A stretch of 64,000 nucleotides of DNA. Source: Campylobacter concisus ATCC 51562. Lineage in GTDB: Bacteria > Campylobacterota > Campylobacteria > Campylobacterales > Campylobacteraceae. A model generated the notes under the pieces. That model ran no database searches, was not told where the DNA came from, and saw nothing but the letters and a program-made list of their open reading frames with translations. A program made the translations under genes and the position numbers. The DNA lies in the NCBI RefSeq assembly GCF_000466745.1, contig NZ_ANNI01000001.1, forward strand, positions 1 to 64,000, written 5' to 3'. Of this stretch, positions 1 through 9,014 are shown piece by piece (position 1 is the stretch's first letter; each line of letters opens with the position of its first letter).

Positions 1-120
1 AATCTCTATCAAACCCCCAAATAAAGGGGATAAGATATAAATTCCAAAAGCTTATATAAACCTTAAACTTCAAAAACCAGCTTAAATCTTGATTGCCCGA
101 ATTAATCAATATTCTATAAA

Positions 121-1347
121 TCATATAGCCCTAGAATACTCCCTGCCGATTTTTTTTTCGACGAGATTAAGTCGCTTAAAGCATTCTCTCATTCCGGGCA
201 GACGCTGCACCTTTGGGGCTATCTCTTTAAATTTTGAAGGATTAAATCTTAAAAGCTCATTTACGCGCTCATTCTTTGCGCAAGGCTCTAAAAAATCATA
301 TTTCTTTGATAAATACTCTACTTTCTTGCCAAGCTCGCTCAAAGGCTTTAAAATGTTTTCTTTACTAATATTGCGCGCTGCTAGCCCCAATGCTTTGCCG
401 ACTACCAAATCATCGTTAAAGTCCTTTAATATAGGCATTTGCCTGTCAGCATTCGGCACTATTTGCTCTACGATCTTGCCAAACTCTTTGCCGCGATCGT
501 CATTATCGAACGCTAGCGTAAATTTTGCATCCGGGGCGAGCTTGCGAAGCGCTTTAATCGCATCTTTTTGCGATGTCGATATTTGCCCGTTGGTCGAGCA
601 TAGCAGCGTCTCTTGCAAATTTATCCCTTTCATCTCGCAAAACGATAGCGTGTCGATCATGCTCTCGCTGATTATTATATTTTTAAATTCTTTGGGGCTT
701 TTATGTGCGTTATCGGCTTTTAAAATTTCTAGCCCCTTATTTCCGTTGCAAAGCTGTTTGATAGGCTTATCGTATGCTTTTCCTTGCGGATCGTGTGTTA
801 AGGGCTTTGAGAGATAGCTTATCGTTCCGCTTTGCTTTAAAAACTCTTTCGTGCCGGCGTCCGTTTGCACTGACGTTAACGTGTACGTCGGTACGACCGC
901 GTTTTGGTATTTACTGTCTTGTTTTAGGCTGCTAAATTGTGCCAATAGTTCTCCGCTTAGCTTCCTACGGCTAATTAAAAATGAATTTTTATCCGTCTTA
1001 TCTAATTTTTTAAATTTTTCTATTATTTCATTATCGATTTTTTTAGTAGTTGCTTTTGGTATAGTATTGTTTTGTAACTCCTTTATATCTTTTATTTTGT
1101 CTTCGTCTATTAAATCTTTTACTTCTACTCCGCGATTTTTAGCGAAGCTGTAAATATTGCCCCGATCGGTACTGTCATTTGGATTAAAATATAAGTAGTG
1201 GCCGTTTGATTGGCGCGATACGACTATCGTATCTCCGTAGTCGTTCGTAAGCGTTTTGTAGTTACGGCTACTTTTGTCTCTTTTTTCAAAGTAGCCGTTA
1301 TTTTTTAAAATTTCATCGAGCGCGAGCTCGACTAGATTTTCTTTCAT
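121..1347 (-). CDS. Toprim-domain protein of a mobile element (primase-like)
   Basis: Probably a DNA-processing protein of the integrated element, related to the Toprim part of plasmid and element primases. Seen: a Toprim signature with a conserved Glu in 'IISESMID' (about residue 228) and the Asp pair in 'AFDNDDRG' (about residue 281). The N-terminal half carries an aromatic-rich stretch ('GHYLYFNP', then 'IYSFAKNRG') like the N-terminal domain of other element Toprim proteins. No helicase motifs and no zinc-binding cysteines, so it is not a complete DnaG or replicative primase. Start: the ATG at 1347 overlaps the stop of the preceding trbM gene as ATGA, implying translational coupling; an upstream GTG at 1356 is also in frame. 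Last gene of a five-gene minus-strand operon; bases 1-120 after it show nothing I can name. A role in initiating or priming transfer replication is inference. Confidence 0.75.
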   Translation of the reverse strand: MKENLVELALDEILKNNGYFEKRDKSSRNYKTLTNDYGDTIVVSRQSNGHYLYFNPNDSTDRGNIYSFAKNRGVEVKDLIDEDKIKDIKELQNNTIPKATTKKIDNEIIEKFKKLDKTDKNSFLISRRKLSGELLAQFSSLKQDSKYQNAVVPTYTLTSVQTDAGTKEFLKQSGTISYLSKPLTHDPQGKAYDKPIKQLCNGNKGLEILKADNAHKSPKEFKNIIISESMIDTLSFCEMKGINLQETLLCSTNGQISTSQKDAIKALRKLAPDAKFTLAFDNDDRGKEFGKIVEQIVPNADRQMPILKDFNDDLVVGKALGLAARNISKENILKPLSELGKKVEYLSKKYDFLEPCAKNERVNELLRFNPSKFKEIAPKVQRLPGMRECFKRLNLVEKKIGREYSRAI

Positions 1348-1637
1348 CTTGGACACAGATCTAAAAATGCTTGTCTTTTTTGAGCCTGCTTATGCGCCTT
1401 TTTAGCCGTAATCGAATAGTACTTTTTAAGGCTTGCGGCGCACTCCGGCGGGCGAGTAGCGCTTGCGAGGCATAGCACCGCTTCGCATGCCAGTTTCTTA
1501 TCGCCGGTAAATACGTCGCCGAGCTCTTTTGGAGCAGACGTCTTTGTCGCCGTATCCTTTGCGCTCGTCTCTTTTGCGGTCGCGCCGCTTGCCGCAAAAA
1601 TTGCACCTACGATCAAACTAAAAACTAGTTTTTTCAT
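1344..1637 (-). CDS. trbM: TrbM/KikA-like conjugal transfer protein
   Basis: Small periplasmic protein of the TrbM (KikA) family found in P-type conjugation gene sets; its molecular role is poorly known. Seen: a signal peptide (MKKLVFSLIVGAIFAASGA) followed by a Cys-rich core with 'CEAVLCLAS', 'PPECAASLKKYYSI' and a terminal 'FLDLCP', the spacing expected for TrbM. A longer reading starts 26 codons earlier but would overlap trbJ and bury the signal peptide. I chose the ATG at 1637 because AAAGGGG lies just upstream and the signal peptide then begins the protein. It follows trbJ by 10 bases and overlaps the Toprim gene by 4. The family call rests on remembered family motifs, without a database search. 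Confidence 0.7.
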   Translation of the reverse strand: MKKLVFSLIVGAIFAASGATAKETSAKDTATKTSAPKELGDVFTGDKKLACEAVLCLASATRPPECAASLKKYYSITAKKAHKQAQKRQAFLDLCPR

Positions 1638-1647
1638 TCTTTCCCCT

Positions 1648-2634
1648 TTATTTGAAATATACGAATTTTGGTAGTCCCAGCTCATCTTTCGGGAGCTGCT
1701 TGGTTTCTGGCTCAAATATGGCGTCGTTGCGCTTATATTCTACGACCGACTGATTAAAGCTCTCTTCGGTTAAATTTTTATTGCTGCCGCTTTCGTTTAG
1801 CTGCTTGCTAGTAGCCATCGTGCTGGTATAGTTGATATTCAGCTCGTATTGATGCTGCAAATTTTCTAAAATTTTAAGCAGTATCGAGTTCGTGAGGGCT
1901 TGAGCTTGCTTTTGGTTGTTTGGTTTGCTCAGCTGCTTTGAAAGCTGCTTTAAATCGTCGTTCATTTTCGCTTTTGAGTAAGGATTGGTCTTATCGTCGC
2001 TATGAAAGGTATCTTCAAAGGCTAACAAGGCGTTTGTTTTCTCGATATTATCCCTTTCTTGCAGGAATTTCTCGGCATTTTTTATGTTGTTGATTTGCGC
2101 TTGATAGTTCGCTCTTTGGATAGGATCGACGGCTTTATTCATCTGCTCGGTCAGCTCGTCTATGCTTTTGCTCAAATTTGCGCCGTCTCGCAATGCGTAA
2201 GTGCAGCGATTAACCTTGCTTTTGATTGAGCTCTTGGTTTTTCCTAGCGTCATTCCGAAAAATTGGCTATTATTTTCCAAAAACGAGCACGCGTTTTGCA
2301 CTCTCGCTATATCGCCCATTATGTCATTGGGGATATTTTTGACGTTATCGTAGATACTTTGCATTTGACTGATCATGCTTTGCGCATCGCCTAGTATATC
2401 GTAGATGCTGTTCATATCTATGCCGAGCTCGGCCATCTGTTTTTCAAAATTTAGCGTATCTTTGACCATTTGCTCGTACTGCTTGATTTGCTCAGCATAG
2501 TCTTTTAGCGTTTGAGTATAGCCCATTACCGCTTGAGCTATCGCGGCCACGTCTATAACCGGAACGCCTCCTGCGTTTGCGCTGCTAAAAAATAGCGCCG
2601 TTGCCGCACCAATAGATATTAATGTTTTCTTCAT
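1648..2634 (-). CDS. trbJ: TrbJ/VirB5-like conjugation protein
   Basis: Probably the minor pilus or surface component (TrbJ/VirB5 family) of a type IV secretion system. Seen: a signal peptide ending near 'SSANAGG', the 'GVPVIDVAAIAQ' motif directly after cleavage that is typical of TrbJ, then long amphipathic helices (residues about 40-110 and 190-290) rich in Gln, Asn and Lys. About 328 residues is a little longer than usual for the family. The start ATG overlaps the upstream stop as ATGA and is preceded by AGGAAGAGAG, a good ribosome-binding site. Sits with TrbM in a five-gene operon. No TrbB, TrbE or TrbL is visible, so the rest of any transfer apparatus must lie left of the window or be missing. 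Confidence 0.7.
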   Translation of the reverse strand: MKKTLISIGAATALFFSSANAGGVPVIDVAAIAQAVMGYTQTLKDYAEQIKQYEQMVKDTLNFEKQMAELGIDMNSIYDILGDAQSMISQMQSIYDNVKNIPNDIMGDIARVQNACSFLENNSQFFGMTLGKTKSSIKSKVNRCTYALRDGANLSKSIDELTEQMNKAVDPIQRANYQAQINNIKNAEKFLQERDNIEKTNALLAFEDTFHSDDKTNPYSKAKMNDDLKQLSKQLSKPNNQKQAQALTNSILLKILENLQHQYELNINYTSTMATSKQLNESGSNKNLTEESFNQSVVEYKRNDAIFEPETKQLPKDELGLPKFVYFK

Positions 2635-3245
2635 ATCTCTCTTCCTTTCTGCTCGGTATTTTCTTTTTTAGTTTCCTTTTCTGCCCATTTTTCGATGGTT
2701 TGTTCTAGCGTTTTGGTAGCGTTTGGATAGCTATACCTAAATCTATCGGTATCTATCGGCTTGCCCACCTCGTCTCCGTGTCTTCTTTTTACATCGATTT
2801 GCCCCTCTTGCAACTCTACGTAAAGCGGCGTTAATTTATCTATGCCTTTGTCTTTGTTGTCTTTAATTTTTTCGTATAACCTTGCTTCGTTATTCATGAG
2901 CTCTAGCTCGTTTTGTAGCTGCCTGAAAAGGAGCGGGTTTTCCTTTTCGAATTTGGTTTGAAATTTTTCGTCGTCCTTGTGCGGGGTCATCACTTTTTTG
3001 TTGTTATCCTCGTTTATTTCCCACTTTCCCCTCTTGTCCTGCTTATCTTCGAGTCCTTGTATCTCTCTGGCTGCATCTAGGTACTTTTTTGCCCTTTGTT
3101 CGTCGTGCTCGCACGCTAGGGCTAGGCTAAAATTTAAGTCTATAAAGCTCTTTCTTAGGCTCAAAAAATCGTTTTCGCTTTTGACATAATTTTCCAAGTC
3201 ACCCTCAATCACGTTTCTTCTTTGTTTTGGCGTTATATTGCTCAT
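2631..3245 (-). CDS. Hypothetical charged helical protein of the mobile element
   Basis: I do not recognise this 204-residue protein. It is very hydrophilic and mostly helical, has no signal peptide or membrane segment, and is rich in Lys and Glu, with two likely coiled-coil stretches (about residues 25-75 and 95-150). It is locked into the conjugation-gene operon: its ATG shares a base with the stop of the upstream gene (TAATG) and its stop overlaps the trbJ start (ATGA). Such tight coupling suggests it works stoichiometrically with its neighbours, perhaps as a cytoplasmic partner of the coiled-coil protein upstream. That is inference; no family motif supports a function. Confidence 0.6.
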   Translation of the reverse strand: MSNITPKQRRNVIEGDLENYVKSENDFLSLRKSFIDLNFSLALACEHDEQRAKKYLDAAREIQGLEDKQDKRGKWEINEDNNKKVMTPHKDDEKFQTKFEKENPLLFRQLQNELELMNNEARLYEKIKDNKDKGIDKLTPLYVELQEGQIDVKRRHGDEVGKPIDTDRFRYSYPNATKTLEQTIEKWAEKETKKENTEQKGREI

Positions 3246-4639
3246 TATAGGCTCCTGCCTCTGTCATTTTCATTTTCTTGCCCTTTGGCCTTGTTTAAAA
3301 TTTTGTCTTTGGTCTGCACTAGCGTATCGTTTACCTTTTGATAAAATTTAGGGTAGCTGTCTTTAAAATTCGGCGTTTCTTTTTCGATGTCACCCATCAT
3401 CTTTTTTAGCTTTTCGTATCCTTTGACGTCAAGCCCTTTTTTGGTTTCTTTTTCATAGGTCGTTTGTAATTTAGCGTAATTAGCCCGCTCGTTCTCCATC
3501 TCTTTAAAACCGCCTTTGACTTTTTTGCGTTGCGTATAGACCTCTTTTACCAAATCGCCGACAGCCTCTTTAAATTTAGGACTGTCAAAGGCTAGATCAA
3601 GCTTTTCTTGGCGCTGACGATCTTTGGCGATGCTTTCTTCTTTACCCTGTTTTAGCATCATCTCAAGGCTTCTGTCCATCTCTTGCAGCGCGGTTATAAT
3701 GCCGTTTATCCCATCGCTATTCATTAGGTTGTCGATCGATTTTTGAAAATTCGCTTCAAGCTTCGATTGCTTATCTTTGAGGTCTTCGAGCTCCTTTTCG
3801 TGCTGCATTTCTAGCTCGTCGGCTCTCTTATTCCAGTCTTCTTGCTCTGCGCCGTTTTCTCTGCCCGGCTGTGGTTCGTTTTGCTCGGGGCTTGGCTCTT
3901 TTTCTTCCCCTTTTTCCTTTTTGGCGATTTGCTCTTCTTTTGCCTTGATTTGCTCTTCTATTTTTTCTTTCTCTTTTAAAATTTGCAGACTCTCTTTTAA
4001 GGACTCATTTTTTTCTACGCCGTCCAATCTGTCTTTTACGAATTCTCTTTTTGCTTTCGGGCTTTTAAATTCGTCCAACTCCGCCTGTCTTTCCCTGATT
4101 CTCGTATCTAACAGCTCTTTTTCGCCTAGTATTTCTACGGCTTGCTGCGCGTCTTTGCTTAAATTTGCAGCTCCCGTTACTTCGTAGGCAAATTTTTTGT
4201 TAATGTCTCGTATGGTGTATTCTTTGCCGTTGTCGAAGTCCTCTTTTAAGTCCATATTCATTTCTCTTAGGGTGAGCTCTTTTATTTCGGTCACATCCCT
4301 TAGACTCATATTGGTTTTATAAATATCGTTGATCGCTTCTTGAACCTTGCTATCGTCGTCCGTTCCGTATGCGGTATAAAATTCTCTTACGCAAGCTACT
4401 GCGCTTGTTTCGCTGCTTTTAAACAACCCGGTGTTTTCTATGGCTTCTCGACAATCTAAAATTTTGTCTCTCGTGTCGTCTATATCTTTATTTTGCGTTT
4501 GCGGCTCGTTTTCTTCCCCTTTATGTATACTCGAAGCTGTAAGCGTCTGTTCGTCCTCGCTTAAATATGCCCATTCAGCCATTTGCTCTTGCGTCAGCTC
4601 TTCTGCCACCTTAAATCCTTTTGCTAGATTATTTTTCAT
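3245..4639 (-). CDS. Large coiled-coil hypothetical protein of the mobile element
   Basis: An unrecognised cytoplasmic 464-residue protein and the first gene of the element's minus-strand operon. Seen: a globular N-terminal part (about 1-175) containing 'CREAIENTGLF' and 'ACVREFYTAYG', then about 140 residues of highly charged coiled coil broken by a Pro/Gln/Glu-rich hinge (near 'PSPEQNEPQPG'), and a helical C-terminal part. No nuclease, relaxase or ATPase motif is present. The ATG has only a weak ribosome-binding site. Position at the head of an operon with trbJ and trbM suggests a transfer or maintenance role, but the sequence does not show which. Confidence 0.6.
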   Translation of the reverse strand: MKNNLAKGFKVAEELTQEQMAEWAYLSEDEQTLTASSIHKGEENEPQTQNKDIDDTRDKILDCREAIENTGLFKSSETSAVACVREFYTAYGTDDDSKVQEAINDIYKTNMSLRDVTEIKELTLREMNMDLKEDFDNGKEYTIRDINKKFAYEVTGAANLSKDAQQAVEILGEKELLDTRIRERQAELDEFKSPKAKREFVKDRLDGVEKNESLKESLQILKEKEKIEEQIKAKEEQIAKKEKGEEKEPSPEQNEPQPGRENGAEQEDWNKRADELEMQHEKELEDLKDKQSKLEANFQKSIDNLMNSDGINGIITALQEMDRSLEMMLKQGKEESIAKDRQRQEKLDLAFDSPKFKEAVGDLVKEVYTQRKKVKGGFKEMENERANYAKLQTTYEKETKKGLDVKGYEKLKKMMGDIEKETPNFKDSYPKFYQKVNDTLVQTKDKILNKAKGQENENDRGRSL

Positions 4640-5322
4640 CAGTCTATCATTTGTTAAATTTAAAAAACTTTTAAAAAGTGATATATAAAAAATCGAAAAA
4701 TGCTAAAATTCAAAAACGCTCACAAATGCCTTTTAAATGCTCTACAATCAAAAATAAGCTTTTTCCCCTATTTCTTTCTTATTTTTTATCTATGCGGCTT
4801 TAATAGCCTTTAAAATCGTTTTAGCTTCTAATTTAAAATTTTCTCATCGCATTAAGTAATAATTCTTTAAAATTTCCTCTCTGCATATATAAATATATTT
4901 TTAAGAAAAATTTAAGTTATCTAAAATTTAATTAAAATTCTAAAAATTTAAATTTTCAGCAACACAGACTCTATCTAAATTTTATTTTTTCCCTTTTTTA
5001 AATTTGTTTTTTACACTATGGTAAGGGCGGGCGAGATTTTGTAAAAGCTTAAACTTTTTATGTAACTTTTACTTAATTGAATTAATGGCGATAACGATTT
5101 TGTTTTATGAGTATTTTATTATATAAAACTTAAAAATAAAAATTAATTATTAGCGAGATTTTGTAAAAAATCGCTTTTCTTAATTGATTTTTTGCTTGTT
5201 TTGAGAATTTCAATCTCCGTAAAATCGCACTTTAAGCAAAAAATTTTTATTTCAAAAAATTTTAACCTTAAAGGCGGCGACTTTTCGCTTACTTTTAATT
5301 AAATTTTGATAAAGTTACTCGT
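4640..5322. other. 683-bp AT-rich divergent intergenic region of the mobile element
   Basis: No credible gene. The stretch separates the leftward conjugation-type operon from the rightward integrase, so it must hold both promoters. It contains long A and T runs, a short GC-rich island (GGTAAGGGCGGGCGAG, about 5020-5035), and the 16-bp direct repeats listed separately. The second repeat runs into an imperfect hairpin (GCGAGATTTT / AAAAAATCGC, 5153-5174). An integrase or excisionase control region, or a plasmid-like origin with iterons, are the two readings; the sequence does not decide between them. Confidence 0.5.
5031..5168. repeat. Pair of 16-bp direct repeats GCGAGATTTTGTAAAA
   Basis: Identical copies at 5031-5046 and 5153-5168, 122 bp apart from start to start, both in the intergenic region just upstream of the integrase. 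Position and size fit recombinase arm-type sites or replication iterons. Only two copies were seen, so the iteron reading is weaker. Confidence 0.6.
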
Positions 5323-6477
5323 ATGAAAAATTTAGAAAAAAATAAAAATATCTACGTGCAACACGGACGTTTTTATATCGATTGTCAAAGGGACGGCGTT
5401 AGAATTCGCCGTGCTACGGGTCTTAAAAAGTCACCTTTGGCGTTTGATTTCGTTCGTAAAAATTACGATTTATTTCTCGGCTCTAAATCCGATATCGCGG
5501 AGGCTAAACGCCGGTATCGCGAACTCGAGGACTTACAAACCGACAGGCTCCTTAGAAAAGGGGAGAAAGACGCCGGCGCTATTAAAAATTCTAGTGAGTT
5601 TAGCTTTGATAGCGTGATCGATCGTCTCCTTGCCGAGAAGTCGTTTTTAAAGGATAAAACTAGGCGGCTTTACGTGATTATGAGCCATACGATCACGGAA
5701 TTTTTAAACACTAATGGTATCTTCTACCTAGCCGATTTTGAGAGGTATCACAGCGTAGAATTCGTTAAATTTTGTAAGAATAAAGGATTAAAGGATAGCT
5801 CTATTAGCGGCTATTGCTCCTTTTTTAAGATGATTTTTCGATATGCCGTAAGTAATGACATAATCTCCAAAAATCCGTTTTTTATCCCTAGATTTAAGCA
5901 ACACCTCGATGAATTGGAGGATGAAAAATTTCCGCCGTTTAGCCTTGATGAAATTTTGAAACTCATTAAAAACGCCGACGACGAGCTGCGGCTGTTTTTG
6001 GTCGTGGCGTTCTTTACTGGCGCTCGAACCGGTGAAATTTTAGCTCTTACTTTCGGCGATCTAGACTTTGAAAATAGGCAAATCCGGATAAATAAAACGC
6101 TTTCGGACGTCGGCATCGTGGATTCGCCGAAAACTAAATCCAGCAACCGCACGATCGATATGCTGCAAATCGTCTATAATGAACTCATAAAGCTTGATAG
6201 CGGCGACAAAAGCCAGCGGATTTTTAGGCTTTCTCGGTCTATGATGCGGCTTAAATTTAATGATTTGCAAGTAAAACTTGGTTACAATACTCGCAGGCTT
6301 TATGATACTAGACACTCCTTTGCTTCCGTCATGCTGAGCCGCGGCGAGGAACCTATGTGGGTGGGCTGTAAAATGATGGGGCATAAGGACTTGAACGAGA
6401 CTTATCGCTCCTATGCGAAGTATCTGCCGAAAGAAGTTAAACAAAGGGCGGTTTTTTTAAATGATATCGTCATTTAA
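5323..6477 (+). CDS. Tyrosine recombinase / phage-type integrase
   Basis: Site-specific recombinase that most likely integrates and excises the element to its left. Seen over 384 residues: an N-terminal DNA-binding part, a core-binding SAM-like domain (about 95-190), then the catalytic domain with Arg235 in 'TGARTGEI', a Lys in 'DSPKTKSSNR' (about 270), 'YDTRHSF' (Arg330; Tyr replaces the first His of the usual HxxR box, as in many phage integrases), 'MGHKDL' (His354) and the nucleophile Tyr364 in 'SYAKY'. Length is normal and all core catalytic residues are present, so it looks functional. Third codon positions look richer in G and C than in the chromosomal genes to the right, consistent with transfer. 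No tRNA gene adjoins it, so the attachment site was not identified. Confidence 0.93.
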   Translation: MKNLEKNKNIYVQHGRFYIDCQRDGVRIRRATGLKKSPLAFDFVRKNYDLFLGSKSDIAEAKRRYRELEDLQTDRLLRKGEKDAGAIKNSSEFSFDSVIDRLLAEKSFLKDKTRRLYVIMSHTITEFLNTNGIFYLADFERYHSVEFVKFCKNKGLKDSSISGYCSFFKMIFRYAVSNDIISKNPFFIPRFKQHLDELEDEKFPPFSLDEILKLIKNADDELRLFLVVAFFTGARTGEILALTFGDLDFENRQIRINKTLSDVGIVDSPKTKSSNRTIDMLQIVYNELIKLDSGDKSQRIFRLSRSMMRLKFNDLQVKLGYNTRRLYDTRHSFASVMLSRGEEPMWVGCKMMGHKDLNETYRSYAKYLPKEVKQRAVFLNDIVI

Positions 6478-6703
6478 AATTTAATATTAGACATCTTATT
6501 TTAAAAAATATGTTATAATAAGATTAAATTTTACTAAAAATAGATTAAAATTTTACTTCTTTTAATGGGTAAAAACGCCGTTTTTACGGCACTGCGACTT
6601 ATAAAATTTAAGTTTGGATTATATAAAATCCGTGCTGAAATGTCGGTTATATGCTTATAAATTTGTGCTTAAGATAGCTTACTCATTTTTAAAAGGATTA
6701 CCT

Positions 6704-7618
6704 TTGCCCTACGTAAATAGATTTATTGCCACTACAAACAAACAAAAAGCGTATGAAATTTTAATGAAAACTGGCTTTAGCATGAGAGAAGCGCAACGCC
6801 TCATAGATAAAGGTAGGCTGATATGTGGCGGTAGTGTCGTGAGTGAGAAAAATGCCATTTTGTGTGGCGATATTTTTTTGATCGACTATGAGGCGGAGCC
6901 AAAGGGACTTAAGCCGATCTTTGAGTGTGAGAGCTTTGCGGTATTTGACAAGCCAAGTGGAGTGCTGAGTCACCCAAATGGCAGACACTGTGAGTACTCG
7001 CTAAATGATGAAATTTATACGCTTTTTGGACGAGATGCGAGCGTGGCACATAGGCTTGATTTTGAGACGAGCGGCGTGATAGTCGTGGGCAAAGATAGAA
7101 ATTCTACGATTAAACTAAAGAAAATTTTTGAAAATAGAGAGGTTTCTAAAAGCTACGTCGCGATGGTACAAGGCAAGATCGAGCGAGAATTTACTATCGA
7201 TGCCAAAATGGATCTAGCGAACAACTACGACGATGTGAAAATGCGAATGCAAATTTGTGAAAATGGCAAGAGTGCGGTGACTAAAATTTTGCCGATCAAA
7301 TATTTTGACGACATCGATACGACTTTGGTTCAGGCTATCCCACTCACTGGCAGGCAGCATCAGATTCGCTTACATTTGTTTCATGTGAAACACAAGATAC
7401 TTGGCGAACCACTTTATGGTTTGTCACGTCCACAGATCGAGAAAATTTTAGATAAAGAGATGAGCGAGCGTGAACGGATAAATTTAACTGGAGCAAAAAG
7501 GCTCTTGCTCCACTCAGATGAAATTTCTTTTAAATTTGATGAAATTTTTTATAACATAAAAAGCAAATTTGACGCTGAAAGCGAATTTTATAGATTTGCA
7601 AAAGAAGGTTTACTTTAG
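6704..7618 (+). CDS. RluA-family RNA pseudouridine synthase
   Basis: Isomerises specific uridines to pseudouridine in rRNA or tRNA. Seen: an N-terminal S4-like RNA-binding domain ('FSMREAQRLIDKGRL') and the catalytic RluA motif 'HRLDFETSG', whose Asp attacks the uridine; then 'TGRQHQIRLHL', characteristic of the family. Start: an in-frame TTG at 6614 would add 30 residues of unrelated, Tyr-rich sequence. I prefer the TTG at 6704, preceded by AAAAGGA at 7-base spacing, giving 'MPYVNRFIA' and 304 residues. It is the first chromosomal-looking gene right of the integrase, so the element junction should lie between 6478 and 6703. Which uridine it modifies cannot be told. Confidence 0.85.
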   Translation: MPYVNRFIATTNKQKAYEILMKTGFSMREAQRLIDKGRLICGGSVVSEKNAILCGDIFLIDYEAEPKGLKPIFECESFAVFDKPSGVLSHPNGRHCEYSLNDEIYTLFGRDASVAHRLDFETSGVIVVGKDRNSTIKLKKIFENREVSKSYVAMVQGKIEREFTIDAKMDLANNYDDVKMRMQICENGKSAVTKILPIKYFDDIDTTLVQAIPLTGRQHQIRLHLFHVKHKILGEPLYGLSRPQIEKILDKEMSERERINLTGAKRLLLHSDEISFKFDEIFYNIKSKFDAESEFYRFAKEGLL

Positions 7619-7765
7619 TCTAAAATTTTCTTTTTTTAATAAATCTTTACCTACTTTTGCCAAAGTTTATCGCTTTTAGATACCACAATAATAATTTTGT
7701 AGTTTATGTAATTAGTATTCTATTTTATTTCTTTATGTGAGCTAGATTTTTCTTAATGTTAAGGC

Positions 7766-7876
7766 TTAGAATTTATGCCTATCTTTTTCATCTTTTAAAA
7801 CTTTTAAAATAAGCCCTAATCCAAGTAAAACCACAACAGCAACAAAGACTATTTCGGCTATATCAAGTGCACTCAT
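7766..7876 (-). CDS. 36-residue single-span membrane peptide coupled to rlmN
   Basis: A short open frame not normally called. It reads MSALDIAEIVFVAVVV, continues hydrophobic to about residue 25 (LLGLGLIL) and ends in a basic/acidic tail (KVLKDEKDRHKF), an ideal single membrane helix with a charged cytoplasmic end. Its ATG begins one base after the rlmN stop (TAG-A-ATG), so it can be translated by re-initiation. It is the last member of the helicase-hisF-nucleosidase-rlmN operon. No function is known to me. Codon use is ordinary for the chromosome. Confidence 0.65.
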   Translation of the reverse strand: MSALDIAEIVFVAVVVLLGLGLILKVLKDEKDRHKF

Positions 7877-7877
7877 T

Positions 7878-9014
7878 CTAACTCACACTGGCTTTACTAT
7901 TATTTTCAAGCGACTGTCTTTTTAAATTTTTATCACTGACAATGGTTTTAAATTTTGCATTTTCATTGCGTTGTTTTAATTGCCCACAAGCTGCACTTAT
8001 ATCAAGTCCTTTGCTCTGTCTGATCGTGCAGGTGACGCCATGATCTCTTAGATATTCTTGAAATTTTAGCATGCTGGTAAGCTCAGGTCGTCCAAATTCA
8101 CTGCCCTCATGTGGGTTAAAATATATAAGATTTACCTTCGCTTTTATACCATGAAGTAGTTTTACCAACTTTTTAGCATCACTCACGCTATCGTTTAAAT
8201 CCTTGATAACAAGGTATTCAAACATCACACGCTTTCGCATATCAATAGGAAATCCTCTAACAGCATCCATAACAGCCTCGATATTATACGCCTTATTTAT
8301 CGGCATTAGACGGCTTCTAAGCTCATTAGTAACAGCATGAAGCGATATAGCCAATAACACACCAAGATCCATCTCGCCAAGCTTTTTTATCTGGCTGCCA
8401 AGGCCACTAGTTGAAACGGTTTGACGACGCGGCGATATGGCTAGACCCTCGTTAAGAGCTAAAATTTTGATCGCTTTACTAACGTTAGTAAGATTATCGA
8501 GTGGCTCACCCATGCCCATATAAACGACATTTATGCGCCTCTCATATGGTATGTTATTCTCTCTTTTTATCCATAAAATTTGCCCTACGATCTCACCGGC
8601 AGTCAAATTTCTAACAAGTCCACCCTTTGCTGTTAGACAAAAAGCACATCCCATTTTACAGCCAACCTGCGAACTAACACAAACCGTATAACGAGCATGG
8701 CGACTGACCTTTCCATTCTCATCACTAATCTCCTCTTTCATCGGGAGTAAGACACTCTCTATCTTTAGCCCATCTTTTAGCTCAAAAAGATACTTGATCG
8801 AACCATCACTACTTTGCTCAAATTTTACACATTTTAAAGGATCGATATAAAATTTTTCAGCCAGATCTTGACGCATATCTTTAGGTAAATTTAGCATTTG
8901 GCTAAATTCGGTTGCATTTTTTTTATATATCCACTCGTAGATTTGTGTTGCTCTAAATGGTGGAGAAACTAACTCTTTTAGCTCATCAATACTAAGATCA
9001 AGCAAATTTATCAC
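7878..9014 (-). CDS. rlmN: 23S rRNA A2503 / tRNA A37 C2-methyltransferase RlmN
   Basis: Radical-SAM enzyme that methylates C2 of A2503 in 23S rRNA and A37 in some tRNAs, affecting translation accuracy and sensitivity to peptidyl-transferase drugs. Seen: the [4Fe-4S]/SAM motif CKMGCAFC at residues 119-126, '[10 protein letters not shown]' for SAM binding, 'ISLHA', and the C-terminal Cys343 in 'ISAACGQL', which in the family carries the methyl group; the second catalytic Cys is expected in the N-terminal half of the pair. Length 378 is normal. Its start overlaps the upstream stop by 4 bases (ATGA), and a small membrane peptide follows one base after its stop. Confidence 0.95.
   Translation of the reverse strand: MINLLDLSIDELKELVSPPFRATQIYEWIYKKNATEFSQMLNLPKDMRQDLAEKFYIDPLKCVKFEQSSDGSIKYLFELKDGLKIESVLLPMKEEISDENGKVSRHARYTVCVSSQVGCKMGCAFCLTAKGGLVRNLTAGEIVGQILWIKRENNIPYERRINVVYMGMGEPLDNLTNVSKAIKILALNEGLAISPRRQTVSTSGLGSQIKKLGEMDLGVLLAISLHAVTNELRSRLMPINKAYNIEAVMDAVRGFPIDMRKRVMFEYLVIKDLNDSVSDAKKLVKLLHGIKAKVNLIYFNPHEGSEFGRPELTSMLKFQEYLRDHGVTCTIRQSKGLDISAACGQLKQRNENAKFKTIVSDKNLKRQSLENNSKASVS

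Noticed and set aside
89..817. Plus-strand open frame opposite the Toprim gene
   Set aside because: It is a shadow of the coupled, motif-bearing minus-strand gene; its translation has no domain and no ribosome-binding site.
6577..6590. Small GCCGT/ACGGC hairpin right of the integrase as terminator or attachment site
   Set aside because: Stem of 5 bp, no T-run, and no second copy seen in the window.
6614..6703. N-terminal extension of the RluA-family enzyme from a TTG
   Set aside because: No ribosome-binding site there and the extra residues do not fit the family; the TTG at 6704 has AAAAGGA at good spacing.
6478..6703. A tRNA gene as the integration target next to the integrase
   Set aside because: No cloverleaf or T-loop sequence is present here; the target must be elsewhere or not a tRNA.
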